NCBI RefSeq assembly: GCF_023073415.1
Contig: NZ_JADPJL010000008.1
Coordinates: 62,001 to 126,000 of the forward strand
From: Bradyrhizobium sp. 190
GTDB lineage: Bacteria > Pseudomonadota > Alphaproteobacteria > Rhizobiales > Xanthobacteraceae
Direction: 5' to 3'
DNA: 64,000 nt
Part shown: positions 25,079-33,061 of the stretch, piece after piece
Numbering within the stretch: the first letter of the stretch is position 1
Layout of the letters: each line of letters starts with the position of its first letter
Program-made: the position numbers and the translations under genes
The notes under the pieces: generated by a model
Seen by the model: only the letters and a program-made list of their open reading frames with translations
Told to the model about the DNA's origin: nothing
Database searches by the model: none

Positions 25079-25110
25079 GATGGCATACTCAAGTTTTGAG
25101 ATGGCATACT
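25069..25110 (+). repeat. Perfect 21-bp tandem duplication
   Basis: Two identical copies of CAAGTTTTGAGATGGCATACT are adjacent. The first contains the end and stop codon of the phasin gene; the second reaches the stop codon of the convergent gene. It is a very recent slip or duplication. Confidence 0.95.
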
Positions 25111-25366
25111 AGCGGCGACGTCCGATCGCAACACCGAACAGGAAGGCGACGCACAGGCTGGCCAGCGGCGCTTCGCGCGTAATCGCACTGATGGTCGAGA
25201 GCGGCATTCCCGGTTGCCGTGCTGTCGTGATCGCGTCGCTGAGACGCCCGACCGCGGCCTGCAGCGCGGCGGACACTTCCGTGAGTGTGCGTGACACATC
25301 GGTCGCGGTGTCGATGGCGCGTTCCGCCATGCCGGGCTGCGATGGCTCTGTGGGTTCAATTTTCAC
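25109..25366 (-). CDS. Small membrane-anchored hypothetical protein
   Basis: The 85-residue product has a polar helical N-terminal part (MAERAIDTATDVSRTLTEVS, AALQAAVGRLSDAITTAR) and a C-terminal hydrophobic segment (APLASLCVAFLFGVAIGRRR) that ends in a basic anchor. This layout is like DUF883/ElaB-type membrane-anchored helical proteins, some ribosome-associated; that assignment is only by shape. I chose the GTG at 25366; the frame is open upstream but reads like non-coding sequence there. It converges on the phasin gene. Confidence 0.6.
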   Translation of the reverse strand: MKIEPTEPSQPGMAERAIDTATDVSRTLTEVSAALQAAVGRLSDAITTARQPGMPLSTISAITREAPLASLCVAFLFGVAIGRRR

Positions 25367-25532
25367 GTTTTGCAACTCACTTGTCGCTCGGCACTTGCCG
25401 GGCAACGGCTGACGTTGTGACAATGCGCAGTCAGGACATTTGTTCCCGCAAGCTATCACGTTACTATCGATGAGGAACCTTAGTGCTCGTCGGGATTTAA
25501 TCTCGTCAGAGGACATCAACGCGGGCTTTCAT

Positions 25533-25817
25533 ATGGTGAAGGTTTTGACGGAAGATCGTCTGAGTCGACCTGGTGGCGCGCCGCTGAAGGTTGCGATTGC
25601 AGTCGCTGTTCTCGGCGTGCTCGGCATGCTGATCGTCGACCATGGGCCATGGAACAAGCCGAAGATGCAGCCGGCCTTTATGACGAGTTACAGCTCCACC
25701 GGTGAAGCTGCTCGGGCAGCCGGCGCCAAGGTCATGCCCACCGAACCGAAGCTGGAGGTGGAGCCTGAGCCACCCGTGCCAAAGCCCGTTCATCCGGTCA
25801 ACCCAGCGCCGCAGTAA
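25533..25817 (+). CDS. Small single-span membrane protein
   Basis: The 94-residue product has one transmembrane segment (LKVAIAVAVLGVLGMLIV) after a short polar N-terminus, followed by a linker (GPWNKPKMQPAFMTSYSSTG) and a Pro/Glu-rich tail (KLEVEPEPPVPKPVHPVNPA). The role is unknown; the tail would sit in the periplasm if the N-terminus is inside. The start at 25533 is chosen because upstream residues look non-coding. Confidence 0.6.
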   Translation: MVKVLTEDRLSRPGGAPLKVAIAVAVLGVLGMLIVDHGPWNKPKMQPAFMTSYSSTGEAARAAGAKVMPTEPKLEVEPEPPVPKPVHPVNPAPQ

Positions 25818-25828
25818 CGCGCGCCGTT

Positions 25829-25870
25829 TGACACGTCGGGCAAATCACCGGGATAACGGCATCGTCGCGC
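25829..25870 (+). repeat. TTGAC-GTCGGGCAAATCA repeat, copy 1
   Basis: First of three copies in 550 bp. It reads TTGACA, then CGTCGGGCAAATCACCG and GGATAACGGCATCGTCGC. This resembles a -35 box, 17-base spacer and weak -10. Unlike copies 2 and 3 it lacks a following terminator hairpin and lies downstream of the small membrane protein gene. Confidence 0.75.
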
Positions 25871-25897
25871 AAGTTCGCCGGCTTCCGAACGAACGCG

Positions 25898-26062
25898 TCA
25901 GCGCACGCTGACGAATGCGCCCCAGCACGCAGCCAACCCTGCAGCCACCAGCACGAGCAGCGGATTGTCGCAGAACGGGCTGCCATATTGGCACATCGCG
26001 ACACGGCTCGCCGCATAGAACAAGCCCGACAGAATCGTGAGCACAGCAGCAACGAAAAACAT
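25898..26062 (-). CDS. Very small membrane protein
   Basis: A 54-residue product made almost wholly of two hydrophobic segments (MFFVAAVLTILSGLFYAASR and NPLLVLVAAGLAACWGAFVS) joined by a short loop with two Cys (MCQYGSPFC) that could form a disulfide. The ATG at 26062 follows a textbook AGGAGG with seven bases spacing, which makes the short start convincing. The last codons form the inverted repeat CGTCAGCG/CGCTGACG. Confidence 0.7.
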   Translation of the reverse strand: MFFVAAVLTILSGLFYAASRVAMCQYGSPFCDNPLLVLVAAGLAACWGAFVSVR

Positions 26063-26164
26063 CCGACAGCCTCCTTGCGCTCTGTTGGGCCGCAGGTTGC
26101 GCCGGCCACGGCCCATCGATTTCATTTCGATGTCGCTGCGCTGAATCTGGTTTGCTTTGGCCAC

Positions 26165-26245
26165 TTGACGCGTCGGGCAAATCAGGGGCACATTGGCATC
26201 ATCGCCGATATCGTAAGCCCGCGCCGGAAACGGTGGCGGGCTTTT
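26165..26245 (+). ncRNA. Putative small RNA unit, repeat copy 2
   Basis: The conserved repeat TTGACG, CGTCGGGCAAATCAGGG, then CATTGGCATCATCGC is followed at once by the hairpin AAGCCCGC-GCCG-GAAA-CGGT-G-GCGGGCTT and TTTT, a Rho-independent terminator. No gene lies between promoter-like repeat and terminator, so the unit would give an RNA of about 50 bases. Copy 3 has the same layout with a different hairpin sequence. The -10 region (GCACAT) is poor, so transcription is inferred. Confidence 0.45.
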
Positions 26246-26335
26246 CGTTTCACAAGACAATCGGCCAAGGCGGTTTCAATTTGTCGAAACCGTTTCGTCG
26301 AATTTTCCGGAATTTGTTGACCACTCGAAAACGGT

Positions 26336-26421
26336 TTGACATGTCGGGCAAATCACCGGCATAACGCCATCATCGCGAAAATTGCAAAAGCCCGCACGGA
26401 GAAATCCGTCGCGGGCTTTTT
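26336..26421 (+). ncRNA. Putative small RNA unit, repeat copy 3
   Basis: TTGACA, then TGTCGGGCAAATCACCG, then GCATAACGCCATCATCGC, followed by the hairpin AAAAGCCCGC-ACGGA-GAAA-TCCGT-C-GCGGGC and TTTTT. It has the same spacing between promoter-like box and terminator as copy 2 (about 80-85 bp). Stem changes between copies keep pairing. It would give an RNA of about 55 bases. Confidence 0.45.
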
Positions 26422-26672
26422 GTTTGAATTCTCGAATCGGACCGCGGCCGCACATCGACGCCGCAACTCCCAGCGCCCCCGCCCCGGGCGTCGCGAGCGT
26501 GCCGTCGTCCGAGCCTTTCATCACACAATTGGCCGGCATGCGCGAACATGTCGGCCTGCGGCGCGGATCGTCACCGCCGCACGCGGCCCCCGACGGGATA
26601 AGGTTCGCGCCCCAAATGATCTGCGCCTGCACCGCGATCATGCCGCACATTTCTATTTTTGAAGAGATGCCG

Positions 26673-26744
26673 ATGACCGCCTACCTGATATCGCTCGCGC
26701 TTGTCGGCCTCGTTGTCATCGCTGTATCGGAGGAGTTCTCGTGA
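26673..26744 (+). CDS. 23-residue membrane peptide
   Basis: MTAYLISLALVGLVVIAVSE followed by EFS: a single hydrophobic span. GAAGAG lies six bases before the ATG, and its stop overlaps the GTG start of the next gene (GTGA), which supports translation. It may be a small phage-cassette peptide. Function unknown. Confidence 0.5.
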   Translation: MTAYLISLALVGLVVIAVSEEFS

Positions 26745-26902
26745 GCGCCGAAATCATTCAATTCATCCCGCGGCCCGGACGCATCGACGCGCAGACGGAT
26801 TTCCCGACAATTGCTTTCCGCTCTGCGGCGCAGGATCCCGCCGTCGCTCACGCCGATGCTGCCGCAAACCAGCCTGTTGAACTGGAGAGGCGAGAAACCT
26901 AG
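26741..26902 (+). CDS. Small hypothetical protein, phage-like cassette
   Basis: A 53-residue product starting with GTG (MSAEIIQFIPRPGRIDAQTD, then FPTIAFRSAAQDPAV). The IIQFIPRP start and DFPTIAFRS segment are typical of a short Bradyrhizobium family found beside phage-type genes. Coupled starts (GTGA with the previous gene; next start one base after its stop) show a tightly packed operon. Confidence 0.6.
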   Translation: MSAEIIQFIPRPGRIDAQTDFPTIAFRSAAQDPAVAHADAAANQPVELERRET

Positions 26903-26903
26903 C

Positions 26904-27179
26904 GTGGCCAAGACTCTCGTTGAAATTCGCTCTCTCGCACGCAGCCATACCCGGACTGCAATCCGCGTTCTCGTCGGCATCATGCGATGCAAGGACGCAA
27001 CGCCAGCCGCCCGCGTGTCAGCCGCCAACGCCATTCTCGATCGCGGCTGGGGTAAGGCGACGCAACCGCTGGAGAACAGCGGCGACGGAGCGCTCGAACT
27101 CATTCATCGAATCGAGCGCGTCATTGTCTATTTCGCCAAGCGAGGGTTCGAGAACGTGGCTCGGATTATCAAACGATGA
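26904..27179 (+). CDS. Phage-related small protein (terminase-small-subunit-associated type)
   Basis: The 91-residue product (GTG start) is basic and helical: KTLVEIRSLARSHTRTAIRV, ARVSAANAILDRGWGKATQP, HRIERVIV. The ILDRGWGKA motif is familiar from small proteins that precede phage terminase genes in Rhizobiales; a DNA-binding packaging role is likely in the family but no large terminase follows here. The four-base ATGA overlap with the next gene indicates cotranscription. Confidence 0.65.
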   Translation: MAKTLVEIRSLARSHTRTAIRVLVGIMRCKDATPAARVSAANAILDRGWGKATQPLENSGDGALELIHRIERVIVYFAKRGFENVARIIKR

Positions 27180-27478
27180 CCGGGCAGCAGGCTGCGGATG
27201 TCAGGGCTATCGTCGTCGAGACGCTAGCCGAACAGCAGAGGATTCGTCATGACGATATCGATGCAGTGGTTCTCAAAGCCGTTGCGACGACGCTGACCTC
27301 GTTCGGGATCGACGAAGAGGATCGCAAAGAGCTGCGCGCGGATTTTCAGCATCTGCGACGCTGGCGGCGAAGCGTCGAGCAGGCACAGAGCTACACATTC
27401 AAGGCAGTCATCACGGTGATTGTAACCGGCTTCGTTGGCGCCGTGTGGCTCGGCATCAAGGTGACGCTCGGCAAATGA
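27176..27478 (+). CDS. Phage-like C-terminally anchored protein
   Basis: The 100-residue product has a soluble acidic-helical region (VVETLAEQQRIRHDDIDAVV, GIDEEDRKELRADFQHLRRW) and one C-terminal membrane span (FKAVITVIVTGFVGAVWLGI). This shape is usual for small phage or prophage proteins of Rhizobiales sitting near acetyltransferase genes. Function unknown. Its ATG overlaps the stop of the preceding gene. Confidence 0.65.
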   Translation: MTGQQAADVRAIVVETLAEQQRIRHDDIDAVVLKAVATTLTSFGIDEEDRKELRADFQHLRRWRRSVEQAQSYTFKAVITVIVTGFVGAVWLGIKVTLGK

Positions 27479-27528
27479 CCTGCTGATGTGACGAACGCTA
27501 ACGATGAGCTCGAATTCAGGTGCGTCGG

Positions 27529-27957
27529 ATGTATCGCATTCGTGAGGTCGACGGGAATGACGATGACATTGCGGACTCTCTCGCGGAGCTTCATCAGCTG
27601 ACATTCCTTGATGCTGCTCCCGTTCCGAAATTTGATCAGGGGCACTGGTGGCTTGCGTTTCGCGGAACCGAGCCGGTTGCCTTCGCCGGGATCATTCCGT
27701 CCACCCATGTTTTCAATGCGGGCTATTTTTGCCGCGTTGGTGTGCTGGGAAAGCATTGCGGGCATCGGCTTCAGTTGCGCCTGATGCGAGCCTTGGAGGC
27801 GCGCGCGCGTCTGAATGGGTGGTGTTCGATCATCTCCGACACCACAGATAACATGCATTCAGCCAACAACTTCATTCGCGCCGGCTATCGCCTGTTCAGC
27901 CCCAGGCACCCTTGGGCCTGGCCGAATACGCTTTATTGGCGCAAGGACGTAAAATAG
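27529..27957 (+). CDS. GNAT N-acetyltransferase, phage-cassette type
   Basis: The 142-residue protein has a GNAT fold with a central FCRVGVLGKHCGHRLQLRLM, where the acetyl-CoA-binding R/Q-x-x-G-x-G/A loop is H-C-G-H-R-L, and a closing SDTTDNMHSANNFIRAGYRL. The final PWAWPNTLYWRK signature is typical of a family carried with phage-like genes in Bradyrhizobium. The target is unknown. The ATG at 27529 has AGGTG seven bases upstream. A strong terminator follows 37 bp after the stop, closing the cassette. Confidence 0.8.
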   Translation: MYRIREVDGNDDDIADSLAELHQLTFLDAAPVPKFDQGHWWLAFRGTEPVAFAGIIPSTHVFNAGYFCRVGVLGKHCGHRLQLRLMRALEARARLNGWCSIISDTTDNMHSANNFIRAGYRLFSPRHPWAWPNTLYWRKDVK

Positions 27958-27993
27958 CGGCTCGTCCGTTGCGTACCTCAAATTGCTCTCCTC

Positions 27994-28025
27994 GCCCGGT
28001 GGCCTTGTGGCCACCGGGCTTTTTT
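27994..28025 (+). terminator. Rho-independent terminator
   Basis: Perfect 11-bp stem GCCCGGTGGCC / GGCCACCGGGC with loop TTGT, followed by six T. It ends the small phage-like cassette. Confidence 0.92.
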
Positions 28026-28150
28026 GCGTTTTGGGGACCAGCGCCCTGTGGCGGAGTGGCCATGCCCCCCGTGCGCCTTGATCATTGGCGGTCAGCCGGT
28101 AGACTGGCAAAGCTCGGGCGGCGCAAAGCAACGGGCAGGCGAGGAAACAC

Positions 28151-29377
28151 ATGGCTGGAGACGGTGGAAAGCCGGACGCAGGTTCGCCCGCTGGACCGGG
28201 GACGGACAGCTATGTCGCCATGGTTGCGCGTGCCAAGGCCTTGATTCCGGAATTGCGCGATCGTGCTTCAAAGACGGAAGAGCTTCGGCGCTTGCCGCCG
28301 GAGACCGAGCGCGATTTGCATGACGCTGGTTTGTTCCGAATCGTGCAACCAAAACGCGTTGGAGGTGCCGAGCTCGACTATGTCGCTCTGGTCGATTGCG
28401 CCGACGCGCTGGGGCAGGCGGATGCTTCCGTGGCATGGAATTTCGCCAATCTTGCCAGCCATCACTGGATGCTGGGTATGTTTGACCGGCAGGCGCAGGA
28501 CGCCGTCTGGGGCAGGAATGCCGATGCGCTGATCGCGTCGTCCTTCATCTTTCCAGCCGGCCGCGCAAGAAAGGGGGATGGGGGATATGTCCTTCGTGGT
28601 CACTGGCCGTTCTGCTCGGGTGTGGAGTCTTGCGACTGGAACATGCTTGCCGGCGTAGTGTCATCGGACGATGAGGCCGACGGCATCGAATACCGCCTAT
28701 TTTTGCTTAACAGGAGCCAGTACAGGATCAACGACACCTGGAATGCGACGGGACTGTGCGGTACTGGTTCGAATGACGTATGGGTCGAGGATACCTTTGT
28801 TGCGGAGAAAATGACCGTCGCGGTCAGCGAGCTGACCGGCGGACCGACGCCGGGAAACATGGTCAACCCAAACGTGCTGTACGCGCTGCCGGTATTCTCT
28901 CTCTTCCCTTACGTGTTGTCGGGTGTTGGCTTGGGTAATGCGCAAGCCTGCCTGAACGACTACGTCGAATTCGCGCGGCATCGGGCCTCGACCTACAATC
29001 GTGCCAAACTGAGCGACCTGCAAACGACCCAAATCAAGATCGCAGAGGCCTCCGCCAAGATCGACGCTGCCCGCCTCGTCATGCGCACGAGCTGCGTCGA
29101 TGCGATGGCCGACGCAAGGCGGGGCTACGTTCCCGACCTCGTGGCAAAGACGAGACTGCGGCGGGATGGTGCGTTCGCGGTGAAGCTTTGCACCGAGGCG
29201 GTCTCGTTGTTGTTCGCGGCAAGCGGTGCGCGTAGCCTGTTCACGTCAGGCGCGCTGCAGCGGCAATTCCGCGACGCTCACGCGGTGAATTCTCACCTCG
29301 CATTCAATTTCGATGCGGCCGGAACCAATTATGGACGCGTGGCGCTTGGCCTGCCGTCCGAAAATCTGACGCTCTGA
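28151..29377 (+). CDS. Acyl-CoA-dehydrogenase-like flavin monooxygenase, oxygenase component
   Basis: The 408-residue protein has the acyl-CoA dehydrogenase fold but belongs with the group D flavin monooxygenases (HsaA/HpaB-C2/DszC type), which use reduced FMN or FAD from a separate reductase to hydroxylate aromatics or similar compounds. Visible features are the N-terminal helical RRLPPETERDLHDAGLFRIV, the substrate/flavin region ASVAWNFANLASHHWMLGMF, FPAGRARKGDGGYVLRGHWP with the strand typical of the family, FCSGVESCDW, and the C-terminal RDAHAVNSHLAFNFDAAGTN. The catalytic Glu of true acyl-CoA dehydrogenases is not evident. GAGGAAA precedes the start. The flavin reductase gene follows after 10 bp, as expected for a two-component system. 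Confidence 0.9.
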   Translation: MAGDGGKPDAGSPAGPGTDSYVAMVARAKALIPELRDRASKTEELRRLPPETERDLHDAGLFRIVQPKRVGGAELDYVALVDCADALGQADASVAWNFANLASHHWMLGMFDRQAQDAVWGRNADALIASSFIFPAGRARKGDGGYVLRGHWPFCSGVESCDWNMLAGVVSSDDEADGIEYRLFLLNRSQYRINDTWNATGLCGTGSNDVWVEDTFVAEKMTVAVSELTGGPTPGNMVNPNVLYALPVFSLFPYVLSGVGLGNAQACLNDYVEFARHRASTYNRAKLSDLQTTQIKIAEASAKIDAARLVMRTSCVDAMADARRGYVPDLVAKTRLRRDGAFAVKLCTEAVSLLFAASGARSLFTSGALQRQFRDAHAVNSHLAFNFDAAGTNYGRVALGLPSENLTL

Positions 29378-29387
29378 GGCTCGGCGG

Positions 29388-29942
29388 ATGTCTGACGCAC
29401 CCAAACATCCAGCCGATCCGGCCAATGAATTTGCCAGCGACAACTCGGCGATCGATCCCCGGGACTTTCGCAACGCGCTTGGCACCTTCGCCACAGGCGT
29501 CACCATCGTCACGGCGATGGCGGCGGATGGAAGGCCGTATGGCGTGACCTGCAATTCCTTTGCCTCGGTGTCGCTCAATCCGCCGCTGGTATTGTGGAGC
29601 TTGGGGATGTTTTCTCAGGGACTCACGATCTTCCAGAATGCCAGTCATTTCACGGTCAATGTTCTCGGAGCTTCCCAGGAAGCGCTGGCGTCTCAGTTTG
29701 CAAAATCGTCGGACGACAAGTTCGCAGGCGTGAGCTGGACGCCGGGGCTTGGCAACGCGCCGGTGCTGACCGACAGCGTCGCCAATTTCCAATGCCGCGC
29801 GGCCAATCGGTACTACGGCGGCGACCACATCATCTTCCTGGGCGCGGTCGAGGCCTACACCTATAATCGGCAGGAGCCCCTGCTGTTTGCGCGTGGCAGC
29901 TTCGGCCGGTTTATTGCCGGGGACGGCAACAAGGCCTCGTGA
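29388..29942 (+). CDS. Flavin reductase (HpaC-like)
   Basis: The 184-residue protein belongs to the flavin reductase-like, FMN-binding split-barrel family. It shows FRNALGTFATGVTIVTAMAA, GVTCNSFASVSLNPPLVLWS, FTVNVLGASQEALASQFAKS, and the closing HHIIFLGAVE-like GGDHIIFLGAVEAYTYNRQE and PLLFARGSFGRF. It would supply reduced flavin to the monooxygenase encoded just upstream. About 25 polar residues precede the fold. Confidence 0.92.
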   Translation: MSDAPKHPADPANEFASDNSAIDPRDFRNALGTFATGVTIVTAMAADGRPYGVTCNSFASVSLNPPLVLWSLGMFSQGLTIFQNASHFTVNVLGASQEALASQFAKSSDDKFAGVSWTPGLGNAPVLTDSVANFQCRAANRYYGGDHIIFLGAVEAYTYNRQEPLLFARGSFGRFIAGDGNKAS

Positions 29943-29994
29943 GCGGATCACCGAATCCCGCCAGACCTTCCGCGCCCCTGCCGTAGACTACAAT

Positions 29995-30870
29995 TCAATT
30001 CTTTGCCATCTCTGCGCGATACCAGTCGCCAATCTCACTGGCTGTCATCAGTGCCACACCGTCGTGACCGAGGACATAGTCGAGCAGCGCCTCCAGATAC
30101 CTGATGCGATGCGGCACGCCCGTGATGTAGGGGTGAATCGATATTGCCATGATCCGCGCGTTCGATGCGCCTTCCAGATATAGCCGGTCGAACTGATCGG
30201 TGCAGCGCTTCAGGAATTGCTCGGAAGGCAGATGCTGCAGCGCGTGGATGACGATATCGTTGGTTTCGACCGAATAGGGGATTGTGGTTATGATGCCGTG
30301 AGGCGTGGCGATGTCCTGTGGCAGATCGTCGATCACCCAGTCCGCGACATACTCGATGCCGTTGAGGCGAAGCAGATCGAGTGTCTCCTCGGTCTCCGTG
30401 AGGCCGGGGCTTTCCCATGACCGTGGCGGCCTTCCTGCAAATTTCGAAATTGTCTCGACCGAGCGCTTGATGGCATCCGCCTGGTCCTCAACCTTGTGCA
30501 TCGGCCCCTGCACGAAACCGTGCCCCATGAATTCAAATCCCGCTTCGAGCGCCGCTGACGCGACACGCGGATAGGAATTGCAGACATTGGCATTGATTGC
30601 CAGGGTCACCGGCATTTTGCGGTCGGTCAGTGCCTTGAATTGACGCCAGAAGCCGGCGCGCATGCCGTATTCATGCCAGGACCAGTTCGGCACGTCGGGC
30701 AACAGCGGCTGACCCATCGGCGGGCTCAGCACTGTGCGTGGCATGGCGTTCTCGATCCGCCATTCCTCGACATTGAGGATGACCCATACCGCGAGTTTCT
30801 TGCCGCCGGGAAGCGTCAGCTTCGGTCGGTCGACTTGTGCTTGATAGGGGATGCGATCGCTCAGCGGCAC
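29995..30870 (-). CDS. Polysaccharide-deacetylase-family hydrolase, PuuE-like
   Basis: The 291-residue protein has the NodB/polysaccharide deacetylase fold in the PuuE (metal-independent allantoinase) branch. Features are WVILNVEEWRIENAMPRTVL, WHEYGMRAGFWRQFKALTDR, EFMGHGFVQGPMHKVEDQAD, RSWESPGLTETEETLDLLRL, YVADWVIDDLP and ISIHPYITGVPHRIRYLEAL. Members open cyclic amides or remove acyl groups. A start at GTG 30870 is favoured by GGAAAG six bases upstream and because it clears the preceding gene by 25 bp. It is in one operon with the luciferase-like oxidoreductase, opposite the monooxygenase pair and the molybdenum hydroxylase; together they fit breakdown of a heterocyclic compound. Confidence 0.83.
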   Translation of the reverse strand: MPLSDRIPYQAQVDRPKLTLPGGKKLAVWVILNVEEWRIENAMPRTVLSPPMGQPLLPDVPNWSWHEYGMRAGFWRQFKALTDRKMPVTLAINANVCNSYPRVASAALEAGFEFMGHGFVQGPMHKVEDQADAIKRSVETISKFAGRPPRSWESPGLTETEETLDLLRLNGIEYVADWVIDDLPQDIATPHGIITTIPYSVETNDIVIHALQHLPSEQFLKRCTDQFDRLYLEGASNARIMAISIHPYITGVPHRIRYLEALLDYVLGHDGVALMTASEIGDWYRAEMAKN

Positions 30871-30895
30871 GGTAAGCTTTCCAGGTGTGGATAGA

Positions 30896-32002
30896 CTATT
30901 CGGCGGCCCTGGAGCCGCTGGATACGGCGGCATTGACCCGGGGTATGACCTTTTCCGCCATCAGGATCATCGACTGGCGTCCGAGTTCGCGATCCTTCCA
31001 ATCCTTGCCGGCATAGAGCAGTGTGCCGAAAGGCCCGGTTTCTTCCTGAAAAGCCAGCAGTTGATCCGCTACGCTCTCCGGCGTGCCATGAATGATCAGC
31101 TTGTCGCAGATCGACTCCAGCGTCACCTCGTCATCGGGCTGATCGCGGTGCGTCTTGAACAATTCGATACGACCACCGCGCTTAAGCTTGGTGAACAGTG
31201 AGCGATAGTAATAAACATAGGGTCCATTCGGATCGGTGGCGTAGGCCTTTGCCGTTGCTGCGTCCTTGGCGACGAACACGCTCTTGGCAACGCGCCAATT
31301 TGCTGTATCCGCAGGACGGCCGGCGCGTTCGCATCCCTCGACGTATTTCGGCCAGTGGCTTTTCACCCAGGCCGGCATCAGGAAGTTTGCCGAGATCGGC
31401 TCCCAGCCGCGTGCGGCGGCTTCCGTCACGCCTTTTGAGAACGGCGCCACCGCCGTGACCACGATCGGCGGGTGCGGCCGTTGCAGTGGGCGCGGAATGA
31501 AGCCCTGGCCGATGTCTTCGATCAGGGTCTTCTGAACCGATATGTTCCAGAATTTGCCCTGAAGATTATAGGGCGGCTCGCTCGCCCAGATCTGAAGCAC
31601 CTGATTGATCGCCTCCAGGAACATGGCATTCCTGTCCGCCTCGAGGTTGCCGAATACTTCGGCGTCCGACAGCAGGCCGCCGGGGCTGATACCGAAGATC
31701 AGACGTCCGTCGAGCATATGATCGAGCATCGCGATCGAGGCTGCAATCGCCGCCGGATGAGCGTTCGGCATGTTGATGGTGCCGGTGCCAAGCTTGATCT
31801 GCCTGGTCGCCGCCGCGAGCCACGCGATGAAAGCTACGCAGGACGTAATGTTCTCGGCTCTGTCGGTGACGTGCTCGCCGACATAGGCTTCGGTGAAGCC
31901 GAGTTCATCGGCCAGCAGGAAAGCCTCGCGATCCTCCTTGAGCGAAAGCCGCCAATCCTTGTCGACGGGATGGATCGGCATCGTAAAGAACCCAAGCTTC
32001 AT
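30896..32002 (-). CDS. LLM-class flavin-dependent oxidoreductase
   Basis: The 368-residue protein is a luciferase-like TIM-barrel monooxygenase: MKLGFFTMPIHP at the N-terminus, GFTEAYVGEHVTDRAENITS, RQIKLGTGTINMPNAHPAAI, DHMLDGRLIFGISPGGLLSD, and RPHPPIVVTAVAPFSKGVTE. Family members use reduced FMN and oxygen on aldehydes, ketones, amides or pyrimidine-like rings. The ATG at 32002 is preceded by GGAAGAG. It is the first gene of a minus-strand pair with the deacetylase and is divergent from the molybdenum hydroxylase operon, with about 180 bp between starts. Confidence 0.9.
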   Translation of the reverse strand: MKLGFFTMPIHPVDKDWRLSLKEDREAFLLADELGFTEAYVGEHVTDRAENITSCVAFIAWLAAATRQIKLGTGTINMPNAHPAAIAASIAMLDHMLDGRLIFGISPGGLLSDAEVFGNLEADRNAMFLEAINQVLQIWASEPPYNLQGKFWNISVQKTLIEDIGQGFIPRPLQRPHPPIVVTAVAPFSKGVTEAAARGWEPISANFLMPAWVKSHWPKYVEGCERAGRPADTANWRVAKSVFVAKDAATAKAYATDPNGPYVYYYRSLFTKLKRGGRIELFKTHRDQPDDEVTLESICDKLIIHGTPESVADQLLAFQEETGPFGTLLYAGKDWKDRELGRQSMILMAEKVIPRVNAAVSSGSRAAE

Positions 32003-32105
32003 GGTCTGCTCTTCCCCAAAGGCAGGCTTTTTGGTTGGCACAGAACGTGCGTCGTTCGTCGCATGAAAACAAGCTCAAAGTCGAAATAATCACCCGACAA
32101 CAAAC

Positions 32106-32134
32106 TTGACCTTTGGCGGTCCCAGCCGTCTAAT
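32106..32134 (+). promoter_or_regulatory. Putative promoter of the molybdenum hydroxylase operon
   Basis: TTGACC, a 17-base spacer and TCTAAT lie 46 bases before the first ATG. The spacing and both boxes match a housekeeping promoter well. The same region must also carry the promoter of the divergent luciferase-like gene. Confidence 0.5.
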
Positions 32135-32179
32135 CCCGCAAAAATGCCGACAGTGTTGGCCGGGGAGGTCACGTCAAAA

Positions 32180-33061
32180 ATGAAAGCCTCGGCTTTCGCT
32201 TACGCCCGCGCAACCAGCGTCACAAATGCGCTGGAATTGCTGACCGCGCACGGCGAAAGGGCCAAGGTGTTGTCGGGCGGCCAGAGCCTGCTGCCGGCGA
32301 TGAACCTGCGCCTGGTCGCGCCCGAATTCATTATCGATATCGGCGAGTTGGCCGAGTTACGTGGAGTTGTGGTGAGGGAAGGCGTCCTCACCATCGGTGC
32401 GTTGACACGCCACGCCGATCTCTTGAAATCTCCGGAAATAGCAACCCATGCTCCATTGCTGGCGGATGCAGTCGCCCATGTCGCTCACCCTGCTATCCGC
32501 ACCCGTGGCACCATCGGGGGAAGCCTTGCGCACGCAGACCCAGCTTCCGAGCTGCCGGCCTGCATGCTGGCGCTTGGCGCTACCATCATTGCTCGCGGGC
32601 CAAACGGCGAGCGGCGGATTGCGGCAAGCGAGTTTTTCGTCGGGATCTACGAAACCGCGCTCAAGCCGGAGGAGTTGTTGGTCGCCGTTGAACTGCCGGT
32701 GAGTCCAAAAAATTCAACGCATTTCTTTCATGAGTTCGCCCGTCGACATGGCGACTACGCGATCGTCGGTCTCGCAGCACAAGCTTTCGTCAGGGATGGG
32801 CGGTTCGCCAACCTTCGCCTTGGCTTCTTCGCCGTCGGCGATCGCCCGCTGCTGGCCAAGTCTGCCGGCAAGCTCGTTGATGTTGTCATCACGTCTGCAG
32901 TATTGGCCGAGGCGTCCTCCGCATTGAATGACGAACTGGATCCCCTGGAGGATCAACAGGCGACACCCGCTATGCGCCGGCATCTGGCGAAGGTCCTGTT
33001 GGCGCGTTGCGTATCCTCGCTGCTTGATCGCCCTGATCTCTACGCGGGAGTATCAGCGTGA
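32180..33061 (+). CDS. Molybdenum hydroxylase FAD subunit (CoxM-like)
   Basis: The 293-residue protein is the FAD-binding medium subunit of a xanthine-dehydrogenase-type enzyme. FAD motifs are visible: SGGQSLLPAMNLRLVAP and HPAIRTRGTIGGSLAHADPA. It carries electrons from the iron-sulfur subunit to an acceptor. The ATG at 32180 is preceded by GGGGAGG. Its stop overlaps the start of the iron-sulfur subunit (GTGA), the usual coxMSL-like order here being M-S-L. Confidence 0.93.
   Translation: MKASAFAYARATSVTNALELLTAHGERAKVLSGGQSLLPAMNLRLVAPEFIIDIGELAELRGVVVREGVLTIGALTRHADLLKSPEIATHAPLLADAVAHVAHPAIRTRGTIGGSLAHADPASELPACMLALGATIIARGPNGERRIAASEFFVGIYETALKPEELLVAVELPVSPKNSTHFFHEFARRHGDYAIVGLAAQAFVRDGRFANLRLGFFAVGDRPLLAKSAGKLVDVVITSAVLAEASSALNDELDPLEDQQATPAMRRHLAKVLLARCVSSLLDRPDLYAGVSA

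Noticed and set aside
26276..26650. 124-codon minus-strand frame reading ICPTCQT near its end
   Set aside because: The Cys motif is the reverse complement of the repeated TTGAC-GTCGGGCAAA element, and the frame crosses a terminator hairpin; unlikely to be a gene.
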